From Candidatus Mediterraneibacter faecavium (GTDB lineage Bacteria > Bacillota > Clostridia > Lachnospirales > Lachnospiraceae): 34,556 nt of DNA. Under the pieces are notes generated by a model. It did no database searches and was not told the origin of the DNA. It saw only the letters and a list, made by a program, of their open reading frames with translations. A program made the translations under genes and the position numbers. Position 1 is the stretch's first letter. Each line of letters starts with the position of its first letter. Shown here in pieces: positions 30,305-34,556 of the stretch. The stretch spans positions 1-34,556 of the forward strand of contig DWVY01000041.1 of assembly GCA_019119995.1 (NCBI GenBank). The letters run 5' to 3'.

Positions 30305-31849
30305 TCAACCTCTCTCTTCTGTACTTTGCGCATCACTCTTCCGGCTGTTTCCATATGCATAGTTTCCATATCTGTAGCTGCTGTATCCGCCTTCCGATAT
30401 TCCCTGGAACCATTCCTTGTGAAACGCATTGAGGATAAATCCGGCGAAATCTTTCCCGCTCTGCCATACGGCGTCCACCGCGTCATTGATCATCCGGACA
30501 TCCGCACGGTCCTCCCGGACGACCAGCAGTACCGAATCCACCACATTCATCCATACCTCGGCATCCGAAGAGACAGAGACCGGCGAACAGTCTACGATAA
30601 TGTAATCCAACTCCCGCTTCCACGCATCCATCCATGCCTGAAGCTTCACTCCGTCCAGTATAGACGCCGGATCCTCCGCCGCACGATACTGGAAAAGCTT
30701 CCAGAACTTATGTTTCTCATCGTACCGGATCATGGTCTTCCCCTCTGTCTTTCCCTCCAGAGCCTCCGCCAGAGATACCGCGTCTCCTTTCTGCTCCTCA
30801 AACAACTTATGCATCGCCGGCTTCAGAAGATCCCCGTCAATGAGCAGCACTTTCCTGTGCTTTTCGGCAAGGGCGAGCGCCAGATTCGCCGCCACCGTAG
30901 ACTTTCCTTCATTTTCCATCACACTGGTCACAAGCAGGACCTGTTCCTTCTTCTTGCGCAAATGATATTCCACACGCGCCTCGACCCTTCTCGTCGCTTC
31001 TGCAAATCCCATCGTCACCAGAGGAGAGTTCAAAAGAAGGGAACGCTTCTCCCGTCCGTTTTCTTTTCCATTTCTCTTTCCTTTCCTGCTCTTGCCCGCG
31101 CTCTTTCTGCGGCTGCCCGCTCCGCGCAATGTGTCTTCCGCCGCGCCGATCCCAAGACTGTCGAACAACTCAAACGCACCGCCCTTTGCTTCATATGGGA
31201 TCGTCCCTCTTATCTTTCCATCCAGCTGTCTGGCTCCGCAGGCGGGAGTCTTCACTGTAAAGCGGAGAAGATAGAACAGGCAGATCACCCCTGCCATAGC
31301 GATCATAGCAAGCCCTGCCAGGAGATATCTGTGGGAAAGCGCCCAGGAAGTATTGGACGGAGCCGATGGGACTTCCGGGTCCTGCACGATCTGCAGGGCG
31401 GAGTTGGAAAATACATCGCCCGCCACATCTTCATAATGCCTCAGCGCAGAATTGATATATAAATATGCCTGTCTCGGATCAGAACAGGTGGCGCTCAGGA
31501 CCATCAGGTTCGTCTCTGTAACCGGTGTGCAGCTGATCGTTCCATGGATATCCTCGCCCGTATCTTCTACGATCCGCTCCCGGAGCACATCGCTCTGGAA
31601 TACCTGGCTGAATACATCCGCCATCTGAGTGGCCAGCGACAGGGAAGAATACGTATTGGACTCCCCTTTCAAGGTCACGACCAGAGTGGCTGATGAGGTA
31701 TACTGAGGCTCATAGGTCAGATTATGCCAGCCCGTGGCAAGGAACCACAGGGAGATCCCGGCGATCAGGATCATCCAGGCATTGCGCAGAAGATCCATGC
31801 ACAGCCCTCGTATGCTTATCTCGTCGAATCTGAATAACTCCCGGTTCAT
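30305..31849 (-). CDS. Wzc-like polysaccharide co-polymerase/BY-type tyrosine kinase (first of two)
   Basis: A 514-residue Wzz-kinase fusion. Transmembrane helix 1 is at about 22-42, the outer Wzz region extends to about 170, and transmembrane helix 2 is at about 176-200. A basic linker (RRKSAGKSRKGKRNGKENGREKR) precedes the kinase domain. Walker A reads SVMENEGKSTVA, lacking the usual PGEGKST Pro-Gly; Walker A' is VLLIDGDLLKPA and Walker B is YIIVDCSPVSV. The tail GGYSSYRYGNYAYGNSRKS has five tyrosines, fewer than the second kinase. The start at 31849 has GGAAGGAGGGGGAG upstream and overlaps the stop of the Ig-like gene by four bases; the second kinase begins 4 bases after its stop. The two are paralogues with divergent sequence. 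Confidence 0.87.
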   Translation of the reverse strand: MNRELFRFDEISIRGLCMDLLRNAWMILIAGISLWFLATGWHNLTYEPQYTSSATLVVTLKGESNTYSSLSLATQMADVFSQVFQSDVLRERIVEDTGEDIHGTISCTPVTETNLMVLSATCSDPRQAYLYINSALRHYEDVAGDVFSNSALQIVQDPEVPSAPSNTSWALSHRYLLAGLAMIAMAGVICLFYLLRFTVKTPACGARQLDGKIRGTIPYEAKGGAFELFDSLGIGAAEDTLRGAGSRRKSAGKSRKGKRNGKENGREKRSLLLNSPLVTMGFAEATRRVEARVEYHLRKKKEQVLLVTSVMENEGKSTVAANLALALAEKHRKVLLIDGDLLKPAMHKLFEEQKGDAVSLAEALEGKTEGKTMIRYDEKHKFWKLFQYRAAEDPASILDGVKLQAWMDAWKRELDYIIVDCSPVSVSSDAEVWMNVVDSVLLVVREDRADVRMINDAVDAVWQSGKDFAGFILNAFHKEWFQGISEGGYSSYRYGNYAYGNSRKSDAQSTEERG

Positions 31850-32667
31850 GCTCCCCCTCCTTCCACGATGACAGTCAGCCACGTCTCTCCGCCGTCTGTC
31901 TCATAATGGATCTCATAGCATCCGGGCGTATCCGGATCCACATTCGAATCTGCCGATACCCCTGACACATCGATTGAATTTCCGCTGGAGTCTGTCACAC
32001 TCTCGATATAATCCGAAGGATCGACAGAAGCTCCCTGCTGAAGATAGACGATCCCCGCCGTCAGACCGATCTGTGTCTGCTGATTTTCCGCGCTCACCAC
32101 ATGGACCGGAAGATCTGCCGTCGAAGTGTCGCCGAAACTGTTGCTCACCTCCACCGACATCGTATAGTTTCCCGCTCTGGAATAATTGACGTCCGTAGCC
32201 GTCTGGGTGATCCAGTCGTCCAGATCGCCGTCCAGCATATCCTGGGCACCCAGACGGTCCATAGCCTCCGTGTAGCTGCCCTCCTGCTCCCGGAATACAA
32301 GCGGCTCTGTCAGTGTAAATCTGGGAGGATGATAATCCGTGAACCGTACGTCTCTTGTAAGCGACGCCGTCCGGTTCGCCGAGTCAAAGACAACATAGGT
32401 AAGGCTGCACACGCCATCCGAGATAAAACGGGAAAAAGAGCCCGCCACGATCTGGTCTGTCAGGTCTCCATCCTCCGCATCCGATGCAGTAATGCCTTCC
32501 ATCAGCTGCTCCTGCGTATATTCACATGGGATTTCCAACACATCCCGGTCACTGGTGATCACCGGATCCGACATATCCCGGCTCCCCAGCGCCAGCACTT
32601 CCGACACCCCGAAAATGCCAAATGACAGGACAAATACTATGATCAGTGCCATCTTAACTATCTTCAT
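31846..32667 (-). CDS. Membrane-anchored Ig-like (DUF5011-like) domain protein in EPS operon
   Basis: A 273-residue extracytoplasmic protein with an N-terminal hydrophobic segment (5-27) that may be an uncleaved anchor or a signal peptide. Three beta-sandwich repeats follow: about 33-110 with the DUF5011 hallmark ASDAEDGDLTDQI, about 112-190 with a variant GAQDMLDGDLDDWI, and a third more degenerate one to the end (TDSSGNSIDVSGV through WLTVIVEGGGA). Such domains often sit on surface proteins of Firmicutes; no enzyme motif is visible. Its position between the exporter and the two kinases, with a four-base overlap with the first kinase, suggests a role in assembly or surface attachment of the polysaccharide. 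GAGGAG precedes the ATG. Confidence 0.75.
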   Translation of the reverse strand: MKIVKMALIIVFVLSFGIFGVSEVLALGSRDMSDPVITSDRDVLEIPCEYTQEQLMEGITASDAEDGDLTDQIVAGSFSRFISDGVCSLTYVVFDSANRTASLTRDVRFTDYHPPRFTLTEPLVFREQEGSYTEAMDRLGAQDMLDGDLDDWITQTATDVNYSRAGNYTMSVEVSNSFGDTSTADLPVHVVSAENQQTQIGLTAGIVYLQQGASVDPSDYIESVTDSSGNSIDVSGVSADSNVDPDTPGCYEIHYETDGGETWLTVIVEGGGA

Positions 32668-32711
32668 CCGTACTCCTCCAAACTCATGCGGCCCTGCCGC
32701 TGTATCATAGA

Positions 32712-34472
32712 TCAGAATTCATCCAGGAACCTGCGGATCCCTTCTTCATCTACTTCCTCGATCCTGTGGTCTCCTACTTTATATACATGGTCGCACATAG
32801 CAAATACACTGGGCCTGTGGGCTGCCACAACAACCGTGCGATGCGGCTCATTCCTGATAATACTCCTCAGGACTCGGCGCTCCATCGCAACATCCAGGGC
32901 GCTGGTCGCCTCATCCAGTATCATGACAGGCGCATCCGCCAGAATCGCCCTTGCGATCGAAAGCCGCTGTTTCTGCCCCTCTGAGAAACGAGTCCCCCGC
33001 TCCCGCACTTCCGTATCCATGCCATTCTCCAGCTTCTCCACAAACTCCCATGCACATGCCGCTTCCAGGGCAGACCGGATCTCTTCATCCGTGGCGTCCG
33101 GCTTCACCATGCGCATGTTATCCGCGATCGTGCCGGAGAACATGGTATTTCCCTGGGGGATATAGCTGAACATGCACCGGGTAGATGAAGACGCTCTCAG
33201 TTCATCCCCTCCCGGGTTTCCCACAGTGATCTTTCCTTTTTGTGGATGATACAGCCCAAGGATCAGATTCAGCGTGGTCGTCTTGCCCTGGCCGGATGGT
33301 CCGATGAGAGCCACGATCTCTCCCGGCTCCGCATGGAAAGACGCATCCTGATAGATCCATTTCTCCTCCTCATAGGCAAAATCCACATCATCCATATGTA
33401 CATAGATGCCGCATTCGCGCCCCTTCTCCCGGATCGCATCCGCCTCTTCCTTATCTTCCATCGAATCCCTCGGAAGACTGGTGATCTCCATGATCCGCTC
33501 TGCGCTGATACCGGAGCGGATGACCATAGGCATCAGGCCCAGTATCCCGCTGAACGATCCCCGCAGCGAAGCCGCCATGGATACAAACATGGTCATCGTA
33601 CCGTAACTGATGTCTCCCTGCCAGAGCCGGAACGCCGCAAACCCGTAGCAGGCGTAGCCCACCGCCTGCCCTACCAGAGAGGTGGCGATGGTCATGGACT
33701 GCTGGAACCGGTTCTGCTTCAGGCTTAAATCCACTGTCTCCTGCTGGATCTTGTGAAACTTCTCCGTCACCCGGTCGATCATGCCGAACGCCTTGATAAA
33801 CTGCAGGTTCTGGAAGGTCTCCTGATCAAAGACCGTGCGATCGCTGGCCACGTTCTGGTTCTCCCTCTGGAACTCCCGCATCTTCTTTGCCGAGTACCGG
33901 GAGGTGAGGAAGGAAATGGGCGCTCCCATAAGGGCGATCAGCGCCATCCACGGGTCGTGCTGCACGACGATGACAAAAGCGCCGCCGAAACTGATGAGGG
34001 TGGTCACCACATTTGGCAGGAAGGTCAGGATGGTATTTGCCACCATGCCCGCATCCCCGTTGACCCGGTAAAGAAGGTCACCGGAGCGGTACTTGGCCAG
34101 AGACTCCCAGTTGGTCCGAAGCACCTGCTCATAGATGTCCCCCCGGATCTCATTGGTGACTTTCAGCCGCACCTTCAGGGACAGCCGGGACTTCACCGCA
34201 TTGATGAAGATCTGGGACACGCCCACGCCCACATAAGTACCCGCCACCCGGACGATCTCCATGGAGTTCACCCCGGTGATGGCGTCCACCAGGTCCTTGC
34301 TGACCACCGAGGTCCCAAGCCCCAGCACGGAGCCGGAAGCCCCCAGCAGGATGTAGACGCCGATGAGCAGCCAGTAGCGGCGCACATAGGCGTACATCCA
34401 CAGCACCTCGCCCATGATCTGCTTCAGCCGTCCCTCTTTAATTCTCTGTATGTAATGCCTCACAGAAGCCAT
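32712..34472 (-). CDS. ABC exporter, fused transmembrane and ATPase domains (ABCB/MsbA-like)
   Basis: A 586-residue half-transporter that works as a dimer. The type I exporter membrane domain covers residues about 30-320 with six transmembrane helices. The ATPase domain (about 345-585) has Walker A GPSGQGKTT, signature RFSEGQKQRLSIARAI, Walker B VMILDEATSALD and H-loop AAHRPS. The signature SEGQ deviates slightly from SGGQ. In an exopolysaccharide operon such exporters may flip lipid-linked oligosaccharides or export a peptide or lipid; the substrate is not determined. GGGGAG precedes the ATG at 34472. The Ig-like gene follows after 44 bases. Confidence 0.9.
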   Translation of the reverse strand: MASVRHYIQRIKEGRLKQIMGEVLWMYAYVRRYWLLIGVYILLGASGSVLGLGTSVVSKDLVDAITGVNSMEIVRVAGTYVGVGVSQIFINAVKSRLSLKVRLKVTNEIRGDIYEQVLRTNWESLAKYRSGDLLYRVNGDAGMVANTILTFLPNVVTTLISFGGAFVIVVQHDPWMALIALMGAPISFLTSRYSAKKMREFQRENQNVASDRTVFDQETFQNLQFIKAFGMIDRVTEKFHKIQQETVDLSLKQNRFQQSMTIATSLVGQAVGYACYGFAAFRLWQGDISYGTMTMFVSMAASLRGSFSGILGLMPMVIRSGISAERIMEITSLPRDSMEDKEEADAIREKGRECGIYVHMDDVDFAYEEEKWIYQDASFHAEPGEIVALIGPSGQGKTTTLNLILGLYHPQKGKITVGNPGGDELRASSSTRCMFSYIPQGNTMFSGTIADNMRMVKPDATDEEIRSALEAACAWEFVEKLENGMDTEVRERGTRFSEGQKQRLSIARAILADAPVMILDEATSALDVAMERRVLRSIIRNEPHRTVVVAAHRPSVFAMCDHVYKVGDHRIEEVDEEGIRRFLDEF

Positions 34473-34494
34473 ATCCTATGTAACTCCCCTTAAA

Positions 34495-34548
34495 ATGCAA
34501 AACCTCACTCCCATATCCCTCCGCCAAACGCGGGAATACGGGAATGAG
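34495..34548 (-). terminator. Terminator-like hairpin for a gene beyond the right end
   Basis: On the minus strand CTCATTCCCGTATTCCCGC (34548-34530) pairs imperfectly with the segment ending GGGATATGGGAGTGAG (to 34504) and is followed by GTTTTGCATTTT. It lies 23 bases upstream of the ABC exporter start and would end a transcript entering from the right, giving the EPS operon its own boundary or an attenuator. Confidence 0.7.
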
Positions 34549-34556
34549 ATTCCCCC

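Noticed and set aside
30218..31462. A long 414-codon plus-strand frame
   Set aside because: It is antisense to the first kinase gene, has no ribosome binding site or family resemblance, and reflects codon composition of the real gene.
33753..34493. A 246-codon plus-strand frame
   Set aside because: It is antisense to the ABC exporter, whose ABC motifs are all intact on the minus strand.

Overview
The window looks like chromosomal DNA of an anaerobic Firmicute, most likely a member of the Lachnospiraceae (Clostridia). The evidence is moderate GC coding sequence, strong GGAGG-type ribosome binding sites, Firmicute-type genes (ClpC with two N-repeats and a UVR motif, YtrA-type GntR regulators, a pneumococcal-type PstS, a CpsB-type PHP phosphatase) and a small protein family I associate with Lachnospiraceae next to clpC. 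Genus cannot be fixed from the sequence alone. There is no rRNA, tRNA, CRISPR array, integrase or intact transposase in the window.

Left part (1-6030). A leftward promoter points out of the window. Next come an internally deleted and frameshifted GNAT acetyltransferase remnant, a histidine phosphatase, a broken TetR regulator and the two-gene ABC exporter it probably once controlled. A second, convergent exporter operon (GntR, ATPase, permease, small protein) starts at a promoter buried in a strong inverted-repeat operator. A fragment resembling an Rpn/PD-(D/E)XK transposase tail and a hotdog thioesterase follow.

Stress/repair block (6065-11032), all on the minus strand: a YtrA-type GntR regulator, clpC, a small conserved beta-rich protein and radA. 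The clpC/radA neighbourhood of Bacillus is kept, but ctsR-mcsA-mcsB is absent and a GntR gene stands in its place. A 265-bp imperfect giant hairpin lies upstream of this block.

Phosphorus block (11481-24682), all on the minus strand: an RpiR-type regulator, then a 2-aminoethylphosphonate (AEP) operon (ABC ATPase, fused two-domain permease, lipoprotein binding protein, phnW, phnX), then pstS-pstC-pstA-pstB-phoU and a PhoB/PhoR-type two-component system. AEP would be imported, transaminated by PhnW to phosphonoacetaldehyde and cleaved by PhnX to acetaldehyde and phosphate. PstSCAB brings in free phosphate, and PhoU with PhoR/PhoB would sense status. Two near-identical 64-bp hairpin repeats sit exactly on the stop codons of pstA and of the AEP-binding protein gene.

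AT-rich cassette (about 24948-27877), on the plus strand: three co-directional genes with their own promoter, a direct repeat next to it and a terminator. They encode a protein with a C-terminal nitrilase-fold domain (Glu-Lys-Cys triad visible), a winged-helix protein and a helical protein of unknown family. The composition differs clearly from the flanks. This is the best candidate for an undescribed accessory, possibly defence-related, system.

Right part (27976-34472), minus strand: an exopolysaccharide-type operon with an ABCB-type exporter, a membrane-anchored Ig-like (DUF5011-like) protein, two tandem Wzc-like Wzz/tyrosine-kinase fusions with tyrosine-rich tails, and a CpsB/YwqE-type PHP phosphatase. 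A five-copy 17-bp tandem repeat encodes the end of the second kinase.
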